Positions 1-14,400 of a DNA stretch of 64,000 bases are shown piece by piece; within the stretch, counting starts at the first letter, position 1, and each line of letters starts with the position of its first letter. The translations under genes and the position numbers were made by a program. A model generated the notes under the pieces. The model saw only the letters and a list, made by a program, of their open reading frames with translations. It was not told the DNA's origin and did no database searches. The DNA lies in the NCBI GenBank assembly GCA_036925085.1, contig JAUPFP010000019.1:2872501-2936500 (forward strand), in the 5' to 3' direction. The DNA is from Brachycybe producta. Its lineage: Eukaryota; Arthropoda; Diplopoda; Playtdesmida; Andrognathidae.

Positions 1-107
1 AATATCCTTATTTCGAGAATGTTCAACGTGTGTAAATCTTTCATGAAATGTTCGAATTCACATACACACATGATTGTTTGGCAATTTGACACATGTCAAG
101 TTTAAAG

Positions 108-785
108 TGACAGCCTTGTTTGCCACGTTTAATTAGGAGCAGAAAAAGTCCTGATGGCTGGTTGCTGTAGGCAGCCAGGCACACATCATGTGTCCCACTG
201 ACTTCTCTCCATAAGTCTATGGGTGAGAGGTCAGGTGTTACCACTGTCTCCCAGGTGGGATAGCCTTGGGAGTATTTAATAGCCAGGCCAGCAATTAATC
301 TGGGTAATTGGTTCTTGGTTGAATCTGTGGTTAACAACCTGTTGGAGGCCAGACCAGCCTCCAACCCACGTGGCAGTAGCAAGTGTCATTTTTATTGTAA
401 TATATAACTGGTTGTTTCTGCTGGCCAAGCGGACCAGCAGTTGTGTACATACTATTTTTCACTTTGTAAGTGTTTATTAGATCTTTTATCTCTGCTGTGC
501 TTTGTCATTTATTGGAGTTTTACCGGAAGAAAGGGGAGTTTCTGTGGAAACCTCCATTCAGTCACCATCTCTACATTCCGGTGAACTTCTGCCAGAGCGT
601 GGTAGTCTCTTCATAGCCGCTGCAGTCCTCGTGTTGTCGACGGAAATCGTCCGTAAACTTCAGCAAGGGAGACTCGATGGTTGTGCGGCTCCAAGGAGGT
701 GCTATACATACGGTCCCAGCCCCTAAGTGGAGCTTAGACTGTAAGTCAACATACCAATTCTGGGGCAGTCAGTTGGGTTGCTACA
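108..785 (+). repeat. LTR-like remnant (possible solo LTR of a Ty3-type family)
   Basis: Starts TGACAGCC and ends GGGTTGCTACA. Inside are blocks shared with the LTR at 16449 and the solo LTR at 10528: a CTCTCCATAAGTCTATGGGTGAGAGG-type inverted block near 205-230, a GAGGCCAGACCAGCCTCC block near 346-362, a GCTGGCCAAG block near 420, and a U5-like GGAGTTT...GGAAACCTCC segment. Flanks do not give a convincing target-site duplication, so the ends are approximate. Confidence 0.5.
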
Positions 786-2000
786 TTATAGTAGAAACGT
801 GCATGTTAAACAAAAATATGTTATGTGTGAAAGCTAACCACAATAAAGAAAGTATAAAACGTGGCTGACCTTTATACTGCCTGCTATGGTTGATGTGGTG
901 CAGATATGCCTACGATAGTCTATGGTGTGGCAACCCTGTTTGTACCCACCTTGAATATGGTAGAGTGCAGACAAATTCCTGGTGGCCTCTCCTCTGGTAA
1001 CCAAGTGTTACCATGAGAGAGGTGTTTGTTACAGATGCAACTCTTCTCTTCTAGAAAGTTCTAAAATAGGATTACATCATGGCTTACAAGTGTTAGTGAT
1101 GAGCCAACTGAGCATTGCCAGAGATAAAACGAGAGGACATCATGTGTAGATTTTGATTGGTGGAGAACGGAGATAGTCCTCCAGTCCATGTTCTTCAATA
1201 TTTGTGTTCTTTGTTGTTTTACATTTTAGTGTATTTGAATTACGCCATTTTGGCAGGCCTCTAAATAAGGTCTGCATTTACATATTATTGTAAGTTTTAA
1301 TATTTAAATTACTGGGTAAATTAAATGCATTTTAAATCACATCTACTGGCTGTTCTACTTATTTATTTTGTTTATTGATCTGCACATTTGCTAGCCATTT
1401 TGCACAGTAGCACAAGATTCTCATATTGGTTCATTTGATGAGGATTTTGGTTTGGATGGTCCTAGATGGACCCGACTTGTTTTGGCCGGCTTCCGTCTTG
1501 TTATCACCGGTTTCCATCTTGTTTATTTATTGTCGTCTGGCTGTATTGCGTCAGTATAATGTGGCCATGGTCTATAGTAGGTTGCCAGCCCAGCATGTAG
1601 CCCAGTGTACATGGAGGAGTTTGTACGACTGATTAGGTTGTTACAATGCAGAAATGAATAAAACAAACTGCTAGTCAAGGAGGTATTGGAATATTCTGTG
1701 AAAAATGGGCTCTGGTAGCTTATGTGTTTGAAAATGACCACTTTGACAACAAAAAAATCATGGAGAAAAGTTTCAATGTACCTAAACAACCAATAACATA
1801 AAACTTAACACCAAAAAAAAAACAGATGAAAAATTGTTTCTAATAACTATTTTTATTTTTATATAATAACTTGTATCTCATATAGTGGACTTTAAACATA
1901 TCTTTGTAAGTTTTTTTGGGGCAATTACAAACAACAATAACCTGAAAGTGAACCCATTTTTCCGCCAGAGAGAAAGAGGGCACGAAGATATAATACATTT
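786..2000. other. No gene seen; 3' flank/UTR of the claudin-like gene
   Basis: Mostly A/T-rich unique-looking sequence. A start resembling the LTR family (TGTGGCAACCCTG at 924) is followed by about 350 bases of weak LTR-like similarity, too degraded to delimit. The part near 1860-2000 is probably 3' UTR of the minus-strand gene. Confidence 0.4.
1852..1857 (-). promoter_or_regulatory. Candidate poly(A) signal of the claudin-like gene
   Basis: AATAAA on the minus strand lies about 145 bases downstream of the TGA stop, in an A/T-rich stretch. It is the first canonical hexamer I see after the stop codon. The cleavage site itself is not determinable. Confidence 0.4.
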
Positions 2001-2498
2001 TCATTTTGATGTGTACATATCAGCACTTTTCTCTACCTTAAATCGACTTGCAACTGAGCCACCATTTGAAAATCTTACAGAAACATTAAAAGGTATAGAG
2101 TTTTGTTGTGATTCGTTTTTTAAACTTGTGATCTCATAATTTTGCTTAAATAAATCTAATGCAGCAGCTGAGCTTGATGCAGTATTAATCATTTCATTTT
2201 CATTATCAGAGTCTATAAATATTGGGTTGTCTCGACTAAACTCTTGATTCATAGGAACATTGAGTTTGTTCGTTTTTATGTCACTGTTTGTATTGATGCT
2301 ACAGTTCCTATCTGCCATCATTGAATTATTCGCTGGATATTTAAATGAGTCGTCTTTTTGAACTTGGGATTCTTCTTTCCGTCCTGATATTGTGAATAAA
2401 TACTGCGGCAAGGGGCTGGCATTGTCAATGCTGGCAGCCACAACATTTTCAGCTGATGACGAGATGAATAGGAACACCTCCGCCACTATCACGATAAC
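2001..2498 (-). CDS. Claudin-like gene, last coding exon (TM4 and cytoplasmic tail)
   Basis: After the acceptor TTGTATAG the frame opens with VIVIVAEVFLFI, the fourth membrane span, and continues through a hydrophilic tail of roughly 150 residues to TGA at 2003-2001. The tail is rich in Ser, Asn, Asp and Lys with no catalytic motif. Splicing is phase 0 to exon 4, 9.9 kb away. The frame begins at the splice acceptor, not at a start codon; the first in-frame GTG at 2492 should not be read as an initiation site. Confidence 0.85.
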   Translation of the reverse strand, partial: VIVIVAEVFLFISSSAENVVAASIDNASPLPQYLFTISGRKEESQVQKDDSFKYPANNSMMADRNCSINTNSDIKTNKLNVPMNQEFSRDNPIFIDSDNENEMINTASSSAAALDLFKQNYEITSLKNESQQNSIPFNVSVRFSNGGSVASRFKVEKSADMYTSK

Positions 2499-5400
2499 CT
2501 ATACAATGAAACAGAAAGTATGATTAAATTTAAGTCCCTGAATCTCGAGGGAAGTTGACACTTTAAATTAAAATAAAATCCCATTCTGACATGAGCTGAA
2601 CTTTGCTAAGTATGACAACCTGGTCTGGCTCCTTATGAAATTGAAGGAGCAGCTGGCTGGCTGTCTGCCAGGCTGCATGTAGTAGACAGCCAGGCAGATG
2701 CCATTTTGTGTGCAGTGAACCTCTCACCATAGGTTTCTATGTGTGTCAGAGGTTACCACTGTTCCCCTCCAGGTGGAGTAGACTTGAGATATATAATGGA
2801 GAGGACAGCTGGTAGTGGTTTCTTCAAGTGGTTGACAACCTGCTGGAGGCCAGGTCAGCCTCCAGATCAAGAACTTCGTGGTTGTTTGGTTCTTTCTTTT
2901 ATTTTGTTTATATAATAGGTTTTTGGCTGGTCAAGTGGGCCCAGCCTGTCTGTGTATGTTCATTATATCGCAAGTGTCCATTAAATGTATTTTACACTAC
3001 CTTCTGTGTCGTGTCGATTTGTGGGTAGTTTACGCAGGGAGGGAATTTCAGTAGGAAATCACTATCCTGTGTCTGTCGTTTTGATCCAGTGGACTCGCGC
3101 CGGTGTGCAGCAGATCCTTTGCATCTGCTGTGGTATTCACTTCATCACCAGGAAATGAGCTGTCGGCATTAGCAAGGGAGACCTCACTGTGACCGGTGCC
3201 CAAAAACGTTTCTACATTCTGAAGATAATAAGTATAGACCAACCTTATTGTGTCAACTGTCGCAAAAAGAAGTTGGTGCTGAGGGGTCACGCCGTGACTA
3301 ACACAAAGTGCCCCATTTTCTGGCAGAGGTAGAAAAGGCAAAGTCTCAAATCGATTATGGAGACCAGTAGGGCCAACAGACCCGCAGCACACAGGAGGAC
3401 CACCATGAGAGATGCCACAGTACTCAGAGGCCTTCACAACCTCCAACTCAATGTGGGACGAGGCAACGCAGTAGGGGCAATGGTGAGCATTGCTGCACAG
3501 CAGGAAGCATTCGACATTTTGTGTCTACAGGAGCCCGGGAAGAACTTGGTGGGAATACTCCATGATTGGATGGTGGTGGCAGGTACCCTATCAAGGAAGG
3601 TCCTGACTGCATTCAGGCCAGGTTTTGGCCCAGGGTTACTGGCAACTGAGGACTGCACCAACATCCTAGAGGGTCTGGGTTTACCCTGGTCAACATTTAC
3701 TGTCCACCTCAGGAAAACTTACCGGGCACCCTAGCCTTTCTGGAAGTCATTGACTGGAAATACCGGGGCTTCAAAATGGTGATTGGTGACTTAAATGCAA
3801 AGACCCCACTGTGGGTTTCTCCCACCTCGGATCAGTGGGGCAGAATCTGTGTAGACTTCATCGTTCGCAATGGGTACAAGGTTGCTAATGAGGAAACAGG
3901 TGGCCCCCTCAATTGATCAATGGCACTAGCTTGATCGACATGATCCTGCTGAAGAGGGTTGCAGACTGGATGTGGACCATCTCAGATGAAGACAGCCACA
4001 GTGAACACAGGCCTATCTACTGCGAGATACAGCTCTTGGCAGGGGGAGTTGTGGAGACCAAGCTTCAACTGGAAAGTGGACTGCATGCAGTTCAGAGACG
4101 GTAGCAGGAGGATGCCAAGTGTGCTCGATGGCCTTACTGCAGGAGCTCCATGAGTTAGCCTGTGAGGGATAGATGCCACACACGAGAGCTTGGACCAGAC
4201 AAGGTGCTACTGGTGAGATGCCAACCTCCAGCAAAGTAGGACAAACCTGCGGCAGGCAAGGAAGTCTTTCCAATGAGAGCAATTCCTGGGGCAGAGGGAG
4301 GTCCTCAGGGAAATGTACCGAAGTTTGAAAGACGACTTCAGATGGATGATCCTAGTGAAGAAACAGGATTCATGGCGCAACTACTGCAAGCTGGGCTCTC
4401 AGGCAGACCTGTTTGGTATCCCCTACAAGATCTTAGCAAGCAGACGGCAGCTGAAGGGTGTGAAGAGGGCCCTGAAGAGACTGGATGGAACCTGGACAGA
4501 AGATGCCTTGGAGACCATGGAAGTTCTTTTCAGCAAGTATTTCCCATCCAACGAACCAAAAACTGACAAAGAGCACCAAAGTGCACTACGTGCCAGGGCA
4601 TCTCTTATCAAATAGACAACAGCGAGTCCAAATTGATGGTGCTGTGTCGGACTGCCCTAAAGTAACAATTGGTGTACCTCAGGGTAGCATTCTTGGACCA
4701 CTACTTTTCCTTCTGTTCATTAATGATCTGGCAGATAGATGCAACAGTCCTGATGATAGAAACAAACGATAGTCTCTTTAATAGAAAAGGCGTCGTTGTG
4801 GCCAGCAGTGTGCTACAAGAAGATGGAACATCACAACTGGAAGTCCAACTCCTGAATACCACACTGGAGTCCGTGGAGATTGGAGACCGCGAGACTATTG
4901 GACACTTCGAACTTCTAGAGGAACTAGAAGAAGAGCAAGCCTGCAAAGTCTCCGAAGAGGAAGACTTTAGAGACATCGGAGAAGCACCCGTTGATTTCGA
5001 GAAAGAAGTTCAACTTGGTCCTGAGTTAACAAATGATCAAAGAGAAGAGTTGATGACCCTATTGAAGGAATTCCAACCGATCTTCGCCTTTTCATCTAAG
5101 GACCTGGGAGCGATGAATTTGACTAAACACAAGATCGAAACTGGAGATAATCTACCTGTTCGAGACACGTTACAAAAATGCGGACCAGGAGAATGCGTCG
5201 TAATTGATGAGACGCTAGAGGATATGAAGAAATCTGGGGTTGTAAGGCCATCGAAATCGCCATATGCATCGCCCATCGTCCTTGTAAAGAAGAAGGATGG
5301 CTCCTCTCGTTTCTGTGTGGATTATCGAAAGTTGAACGCGATTACGAAGGCAGACACTTATCCATTGCCAAGAATTGATGACGCATTAGACTCCATGAGA

Positions 5401-8400
5401 GGAGCATGCTACTTTGCAACGTTGGATATGAAGAGTGGATACTGGCAGTTTGAGATGGACGAAAGCAACATCGAGAAGACCGCATTTACATCTCATCGAG
5501 GATTGTTCGAGTTCGTAAGAATGCCTTTCGGACTCCGAAACACTCCTACCACAATGCCACGTGCATTGGACATCCTACTCGCTGGGCACAAATAGGAAAC
5601 GTGCCTTGTCTACCTTGACGACATCGTAGTGTTTGAAACAACTTTCGAAGAATTTTTGGAAAGACTGAGAACTATCTTGGACCTGCTAAGAACAGCAAAC
5701 CTAAAGTTGCATCCAGTAAAATGCTGCTTTGGTTTCCAAGAAGTGAAGTATTTGGGACATCTGATCTCGCCTGACGGTATTGGCCAGATCCAGATAAGGT
5801 TGTCGCCATTAAGAACTTCCCAGTTCCTGACATTGTAACCGCAATCCGGAGTTTCCTTGGATTGGCTGGTTATTACCGAAAGCATGTACCTGGATTTGCC
5901 AACATAGCTAAACCAATGTCAGACCTAACGGGTAAAGATATACTGTTTGAATGGTCAGTTGACTGCGAGAATGCATTCCGCACATTGAAGAGTATGTTGT
6001 CAAAAGCTCCATTGGTCGCCGTTTATGATCCGAAGGCTGCAATATTTATGCACACTGATGCCTGTGGATACGGAAATGGAGCCATGCTATACCAGAAGTC
6101 AGAGGAAAAACGAAGAAAGGAGATCATCAGAAGTTTTTCCAGAGTTCTAAGGGATGCTGAGAAAAACTACAGTACGACGGATAAAGAGTGCCTAGCAGTG
6201 ATCTATGGAGTCACCAAGTTCCGGCCGTACCTGTTCCAGAAACCCTTTACAATTGTGACTGATCACCATGCATTATGCTACATGAAGACTGCAGCATGTC
6301 CCGAAGGAAGACTTGGATGCTGGCAGCTGCTAATGCAGGAGTACGACTACAAAATCATCTACAAGGAGGAGAAACTCGAAGCCTCTCGAGATATCCAGCA
6401 GGAGTACCTGTTAACTGGAAGGCAATTCCCGAAGCTGAAGACTTAGATGACAGCGTAATCTTCAGTGTAACTTTACAATGGGATTGGAAGAAAGAGCAGA
6501 AGAAATCAGGAAGATTCGTAAGGAGCTGCGTAACCAGCGAGAGTCACCACTTCACAAGTTGTTCTCTGATTATGACAACATTCTGTTCGCTTGTGTGTTC
6601 CACGGAAGTTCCGTGCCCACATTTGTGAACATGGTTCCAAAACACCTTATCCCAGAAGTAATCAAACTATGCCATGACGAGCCAGATGCTGGTCATGAAG
6701 GACAAACGAAGACCTGGGATCGAGCCAGGCAAAGATTTTATTAGAATAACATGAAGCATGACATTTTTGAATATGTCCGGTCATGTGAAGTTTGTCAGCT
6801 ACACAAATTGGGTACGGAAAAACCTGAAGGGTTCCTTCAAGAGATGCCTATTGGACAACCTTGTGAATGCTGGGGAATGGACTTTATTGGACCATTAGTA
6901 CCATCGGTTGGAGGAAACAAGCACAGCTTGTTGGCAGTCGACTACGCCACCAGATACTGTGTTGCTAAAGCAGTTAGAAGCACAACTGCACTAATTGTCG
7001 TCAAATTCCTAGAAAAAGATGTAAGAAAGATCTTTGGGAGACCCAAGAAACTAATTTCGGATCGAGGAACGCCATTTGTTGCTAAGAACACTCAAGAATT
7101 CTTGAAAGAAAACGAGATAGAGCACGGAACAACAACAGCGTATCATCCTCAAAGCAATGGTCTCGCCGAAAGGACTAACAAGAGCATTATTCAGATTATG
7201 AAGAAGTATCTGACTCCTGCGAAAAACCAAACTGATTGGGCAACGAAACTGGATAAAGTTTTGGAATCATACAACTCATCTGTACATTCATTCGCGAAGT
7301 TTATGCCGTATAGCCTCATGTTTGGACGGGAGCCCAGAACCAAGGTTGACACCTTAGTTCCAGAACGACCAGTTATTGTGGATAATGAGGCAGGAAACCT
7401 CGTGGACGTTCGACAACAGGCTGAGGAATGCCAAGAAGCAGAACTAAATACAGCCAGAGATTGGTCAAAAAGTATCAGTACGATACATGTGAATCAGGCC
7501 TGGACAGAACAAGAAGTTCTTAACGAAATGGAAACAGGGATATACGAATGTCGCAAAGGTATCGGACACCGTATACCGATTGAGCTACGAGAATCGAGCT
7601 GGACTATTAGTGGAAGACTCTGTAAATGTTGTTAACATGAGACCACTATATGAGACTTACCAAAAGGACATACCCAATGTTCCAACGACTGGAGACACCC
7701 TGGAGTCCATGGGTAACTCATCGCCAGAAGAATCCGAATTGGAACCTGCAAAAGAAAAAAAAATGACAGCGTTTGTCAAGAAGAAGAACTTACCTTCGCA
7801 TAAGAAGAGATGTTGTGGACACTGCAGATGCTAAAATGCTTGGATAGAATCATCTGAGGATGAAGAAGAAATTAAGAGATTCACGAAAGAAATCCAGAAG
7901 CATTCCGACCGTAATGTCGAAATTAGAAGAAAAAAGGCAGCAGACGATAACCAGCAGCAATTCTCATACTTACCTGGCGAAGATGCGATGAAATTCACAA
8001 GAGAGTATGGTAACAAGCCGAATTTTACTATGGAGACCATTGGATTCATCGAAGAAATCAAAGAAATTCCTGAAGAAACGATGAAAATCGACGAAAAAGA
8101 TGCAAATTCAACGATAGAATTTCAAATTAGGACGAAAAATGCGCAAAATATCGATGAAACAACAAAAATGGATGAGGATATCGATATTAGTGACGCCACA
8201 AGAAGAAATGACGTCTCAAATGAGGAAGTAAATAGGGAGCAGTCAATGACGCTACCAAGCATGAAAGAAACATGTGGGCGGAGGGATACATTAAGTGAAG
8301 TAACCGCTAGCCTCGCAGCACTCCGGACCTGGGTCCTATTGTTTATGTTCTTCATCACTGACAGCATTGCCCATGTGTTGTGTACATGTACAGGCACTAT

Positions 8401-11400
8401 TTCTCGTCATCTTTTGGTTTTGAAAAGTTTTCATCCATCCATCATGGAAAATTGTGAAAATTTCTATCGCTCAATTTCGGAAAGCGTCAAAAGTTTTGTT
8501 TTACTTATGCAAATTTGGTTTACCATCATGTGCGATTACGATGGCTGGTTTATGGAAAATAAGGGGCTGCCCTTCCGGTCGAGATTGCCAACTCAGGTCT
8601 CACAGAAGACCTGTTGGTTCGCGGAGTTTGGCATTGGAGGCAACCAAGGCCTCTCGTCAAACAAAACCGACCCAACAGAGGCCTGAGGAATCAATTAAGG
8701 TCAGAAGTCTGCAGCTTCTCTCATCATGTACCAAATAATCAAGTAAAACTGAACAATGTCCGCCCTCGTGAGCCTGGGCAAACATACAAGGACGACGTCG
8801 AAGTAACGGAGCCAAAGACTGCCGCCAGGAGCAATATGGAAGCTCCTGAGAGTCTTAGGTCTTCTGTATCATCTCCTGGACCAACATCGTTTTTGACGAG
8901 ACCAGCAGTCATGCAGAGGAACGCAAAAGTCACCGAAGTCACCAAAGGTCTGCCGAAACCGCCATCCTTCTGGAAAGAGATTTGCACAGGAGCGAAGAAG
9001 ATCCTGCTCGAGGATGAGCCATCCTGGACTACTAGAGGCCTTGGACTTTGTATTTTTAAGTACTATTTTATACTTGTGTTTATAGTTTTGAGTATTTCCA
9101 TACTTGTTTTGTTTATGCACACTTGCATTTATTTGGTACACATTTCTAGTATTTTTATACTTTTCGTTTTTTATTTTTATTGCATGTCTAAATTTTATAC
9201 CAACGGGTATTTTTGCAAGGTCTTATTTTTTGGAAGCACAGGGACGTGCTTATAACTTAGTTGGGGGTGTAACGAATTTGATAAATGGTGTTTTGAAACA
9301 CCCTGTAGTTTTAAGTATTTTTATCGACGGGTTTCACCTCATGCTTGGGGGTGGGCAGGAGGTTATCTAGATGATACCTCCCTACCCCCCAGGATGAGGA
9401 AAAGACGGCAAAAGGATTGTATCGTCAATTCTTATAGGATAGTTCCTGGAAGAATTGACCATATAGAACTTTTGGCCAGTGAAACTTCAGTCAAGTGTGA
9501 CGAGAAGGATGAAGAAGTCCTTTTTGTCTGAATAGATAATTGGATTTAATTGTTATTAGAAGGATAAAGGAAGATCCTTCTTTATTGTTACATTTTATAC
9601 ATCTTATAGATGTTTTCGTTTTCATTAATTAATAGATCACTTTTAGGTCCGAGTGGCGCCTTTGTGTTATCAATCACATGTTCTATTGTAATATTTTGTA
9701 TAAATATTGGACCGTGTGGATTGAAAGATCAGACTGGTTACATCTTACGAACTAGACACACCACTGATGCTCTCAATCCACAGCGAGTCACTGTTTTTGA
9801 ATAAAGTATCTTGTAAATATACATTCGATGTGTGGACTTAGTTATTTCTTGAGAGTGGGACTTTGTATTACAGTTGCCACATAGCCGATGATTCGACCAG
9901 CAAAGAAGGAAGCCTCCAGCAGCGATGTGTAAGAAGACATGTCGACGCTATTTAATACATCTGGACTCCTGAGGTACCGACCCTTGTGTCCCTTGTGGTT
10001 AAGTACACAACACAGGAGCCAATAGACCGAAAGACTTAATCATCAACATCCACTCGACACTTCTAGATGGGTAGCAGAGATCTCTCTACTAACCCTACGA
10101 AAACGGGGATGTTGTAATGGTGAGGTTAGTTGTTGTATAAGCGAAATTCAAAGTGCTCTATGCCTATTAATAGAGTGGATTCTGGTTTATTAGAAACAAG
10201 ATCAGGCAACACAAAGGCTGGTCAGACTTTAGTCAGCTAAAAAGCAGAAATTATACAAGAAAAAAAGCAATAGCATCCCAGGCCAACAAAGCACAATATA
10301 GCAAAACATGTGGCAAGGACCGGAGCAGAGCCTCTGGCCACGAATCTCCAAATCCACTAGACTGTCCCCGAACATGGCCAGGGTAATACATCTTTATACC
10401 CTGGCCAGGTGTGATGTACTTTCCCCAGGGCAACCTCTGCTGACACCTCCAGAACACAAAACCACCTCTCACCCTGGAGTCCAGAGTGAGAGGCTGCATT
10501 ATACACAAGATGGCTGTCACCAGCTAGTGTAACGTCCCGTCTGGACCGCTACAATGACACAGTAAATAAAAATGTAAAAACGCTCTCACTTACCGGTAAC
10601 CCAAGCTCCGACGCGGGGACGGGACCGTACCCGTAGCTGCCTCTCCCACGGTGAACCTCTGGTAGTGTCGGTGCGGAGCTCCCTCGACGGTCACACATGA
10701 CGAAAACGCCGTCTCGTCGAGAATATCGCAGTGAAACTCCAGTTTCACCGCGAACCGACACGATCTACCGGCCGAAAGAGGACGGAAATGGACGGTGGCG
10801 TTGAACCCAGCCTGGCAACCCACTCACTCTCTCACGGTAAACCGCCAAGAAAAACACGGACACACAAAGTAAGATGAAATAAAGTGTTTAATTCACACTT
10901 ACGATGTAAAAGATGATGGCAGTGATATTTACAGAACTTGGCTGGGTAACTTCATCCAGCCAAGAGAGTTATACAAAACAAAGGCCTAATGGCCAAGAGG
11001 CACAAAAGAAGATAATGATGCAAATCCAGACAGTGGAGGTCTCCTTGACCTCCACCCACAGGTCAGCTCCAGTCAACCAACTGCCCAGATCCTGTGGCTG
11101 ACCAGGCCACAGGAAACCTCTAGGCAACTCCACCTGGAGGGGACAGAGGTCACATCTGACCTCTCACCCATAGACTTCATGGTGAGAGGCCTGCTGGCAC
11201 CAAAATGGCGTCCGTCCCAACAGCCTACTGTAGCTGTCAGGCAGACCACCATAGGGAATTCGTCTGCTCTTACAAAAATTTAAAAATAGAGCAGACCAGG
11301 TTGCCACACTAGCTTAGCTGAATTGGCTATGAAACAAATTTGGCTGACATTACCGCCATGTCACATCCCAAGAGTGAAATGATATTCATTTCCCAATTGG

Positions 11401-14400
11401 GCTTGTGTAATGACTATGTGAACATTGGCTTATCCCTGCATTGAACATCTTTCCAATTTTTCCTTTTCAATTGCTCAGGCCTCCAGAACTGTTCTCTGCA
11501 ATCTTCTACTAAAGGGGTCTCACCACCCAGGGGTCTCTCTCACCACTTTCCACATAGTCAAATGTAAACGATTCTCACTGTTTTGGGAGAAACTCGTGAC
11601 ATTGCTTGGCCTCGCAAGGCTTGAAATGATAACCTGGCTTGTACTACGAGCCCCTCCCAATTTCAACGAATTTTTTCTGTGCAGGAGGTGCTTTTATTGG
11701 ATAGCAAACTCCACTGCATCATTAAGCGGTTCTCTCTTTCTACTCGAATGAATGCCCCAGCTCTACCATAATGGCACATTCATTGTTAAAGTTGTGGCTA
11801 TTAATTCCACCATTTCCAGGTAGTTTGGCCAAAACCCTCTTGCATGCTGCCAGGCAAGTGTTCTCTAAGAGCATCAGAGAAACTACATCTCTGCACATCA
11901 GACTATAATAAGCTTGGAGGAAGTCAGGTGGACGAATTTCCACCAATTGACAATTTTAAGAGGTGAACCATACAAAGTCATTTTGAAGAACCCGTCTCTT
12001 ACTTCGACCTTGAGAACCGTGGTAGGTACCTATTTTCCAAGAAGCACTCCGCCTATAGGTCTTCCTGGAAGAAAATCTTGTGTTATCACATCATTGACAA
12101 GCCCACGCAATATAAACAACCAAGGATGGCTTCCCATTCTTCTTCATTCACAAGAAATCTAACAAGAGGACATATAGCCTTCTGGTAACCAACTAGACTG
12201 GACACAAAATGGCGGTCATCTATGTAGCTACAGCCACACAGACATCACCATAAGTCTTTGTTTTCCACCACCATAGGTAGCTAGAAAAGCGGGTTGTTAC
12301 ACTTAGTGTGCTTATTTTGTAATCACTATTTTTTAAATTCAAAGAAAAGTTTGCCAAGGATTGTTTGGGAGACTTCGAACTTACGAAGCTCTGAAAGTTA
12401 CTGTTTATTTTATAAAAAAAATAAATGCTACAGCCAGTGTGTTTACCTGAAGACCAAAAGACCATCCTTTTGGTTCTTTGTAATGCTTATGATGAGTGTT
12501 TATTCCAAAAAGTACAGCTGCCATTATTGCACATATAACTGTAATGCAATAAGAATTATAATTAATAAAATTACTAAAGGCTAGGCATTATAACATGAAG
12601 AAGAACCGTACCTCCGACCATGCTTAAAATCATCTTGATCCTTGTAAGTGTCTTGTATTTACAATATACTGGTTTTTGATTTTGCAAATGTTGAGTTTGA
12701 AAAGGAATTGTTGCTAGAAACAGCAATAGAAGAACAGCACAAATAGTAGCAATGATACCGGCAAATATGCGCCATGCTGAAAAAAGAAATGTTGAGCATT
12801 AGCTTCATTAAATTCAGAAATTTGGCTAAGTGTAAAGCTGTTAAACTAAGCTAACATATTCGTAAACAAGGGATTCAAGGAACCCTATAGACCTCCATTG
12901 CTTTAATACATGCTTTCATATATCAAATAACCAACTTTCTTTTATTGTTACATGTGTATGGGATACACACTTGTGTGCATGTGTATGCACATGTACACAC
13001 GTGTGCGAATGTTTATGCATATGTACACACGTGTGCAAATGTGTGTGCACATGTACACACTTGTGCAAATGTGTGTGCACATGTACACACGTGTGCGAAT
13101 GTTTATGCACATGTACACACTTGTGCAAATGTGTATGCACATATACACACTTGTGTTCATGTGTATGCACATGTACACACTTGTGCGCATGTGTATGCAC
13201 ATGTACACACTTGTGAACATGTGTATGCACATGTACAAACTTATGCGCATGTGTACACACATGTACACACTTGTGCGCATGTGTACACACATGTACACAC
13301 TTGTGTGCATGTGTACGCACATGTACACTTGTACGCATGTGTTAGCACATGTACACATGTGTGCGCATGTGTAAGGCCATGTACACAAGTGCATGCATGT
13401 GTATATAGATAAACACATGTAGGTATTCACGTACATGACATAGTTGGGGCAGAGGTCTGGGGAAGTACAGGAACCTCAAAAAAAATTATCTGCTTACTAG
13501 ACATGGCCCAGCAACCCTTTCTTCTAGCAATCACACAAGCATACCGAACTGCACCAACACGTGCATTACAAGTGCTTTCACACTGTTCACCTGTGTCAAC
13601 TCTGGCACACAGTCGCTACCAATAATAGGCTCAGCAATCGGCATCTACTAGAGAACTGGACATTCCAATAGCCACCCATGAAATTCTCCACGCAGGAATT
13701 CAACAAGCATACATTGTAGAAAGTAGTCAACTGAACTCGTCAGTCTCCCAACACTAAGCGTCTACACTGATGGGTCCAAATGCGATCAGAAGGTCGGGTC
13801 TGCATTGGTTGTGGTGCGGGAAAATCACAAAATTTATTCTTGGGGATGTTGCTTGCCTGATGACTGCACAGTGTTCAAGGCAGAACTGCTTCGCAATTCA
13901 GAAGGCAAGGCGTGCATGCACCCCACGAGGGACATCAGCAGTAATCTGTTCAGATTCGCTTTCTGCTCATACAGCTGTGGCATCAAGAGACATTTCGTAT
14001 GCCGATTCATATCATGCAAACTCTGGCCTGGATCAAAGCTCATGCAGGTCACACCTGGAATGAACGGGCAGATGAACTGCTAAAAAAGTGGACTAATGCA
14101 CCTAGTGCAATTCACCACAGTGCACCGTTATGAAGCTTTTGTGCCTCAGGTCGTGCCAAAGAGCTGCAGGCATGGCAAGCAATGTGGACTTTTGCCTATA
14201 CAGGGCACCAAGTACATGTTTTTATCCAACGTGTAGACCAGTTCCAATGCATTTTTGTAGGGAAAATTGTTTGTCTACACACTGGTCACGGGCCATTTAA
14301 TTGCTATCTTCATAAATTCCACCTATCTACCTCAGGTGGATGTTGTCCATGTGATGCCCGTGAGGATGATTCACTGGATCACATACTTTACCGCTGTCTG

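Noticed and set aside
41-382. 113-codon minus ORF near the window start
   Set aside because: Overlaps LTR-like sequence with no recognisable domain.
8614-9255. Env-like multi-membrane protein of element A
   Set aside because: The hydrophobic part coincides with an A/T-rich AGTATTT/ATACTT low-complexity tract and lacks signal peptide, glycosylation pattern or cleavage motif.
12916-13436. Several overlapping ORFs of 80-160 codons, rich in His, Val and Cys, on both strands
   Set aside because: They are translations of the stop-free 30-bp minisatellite; no non-repeat coding sequence is attached.
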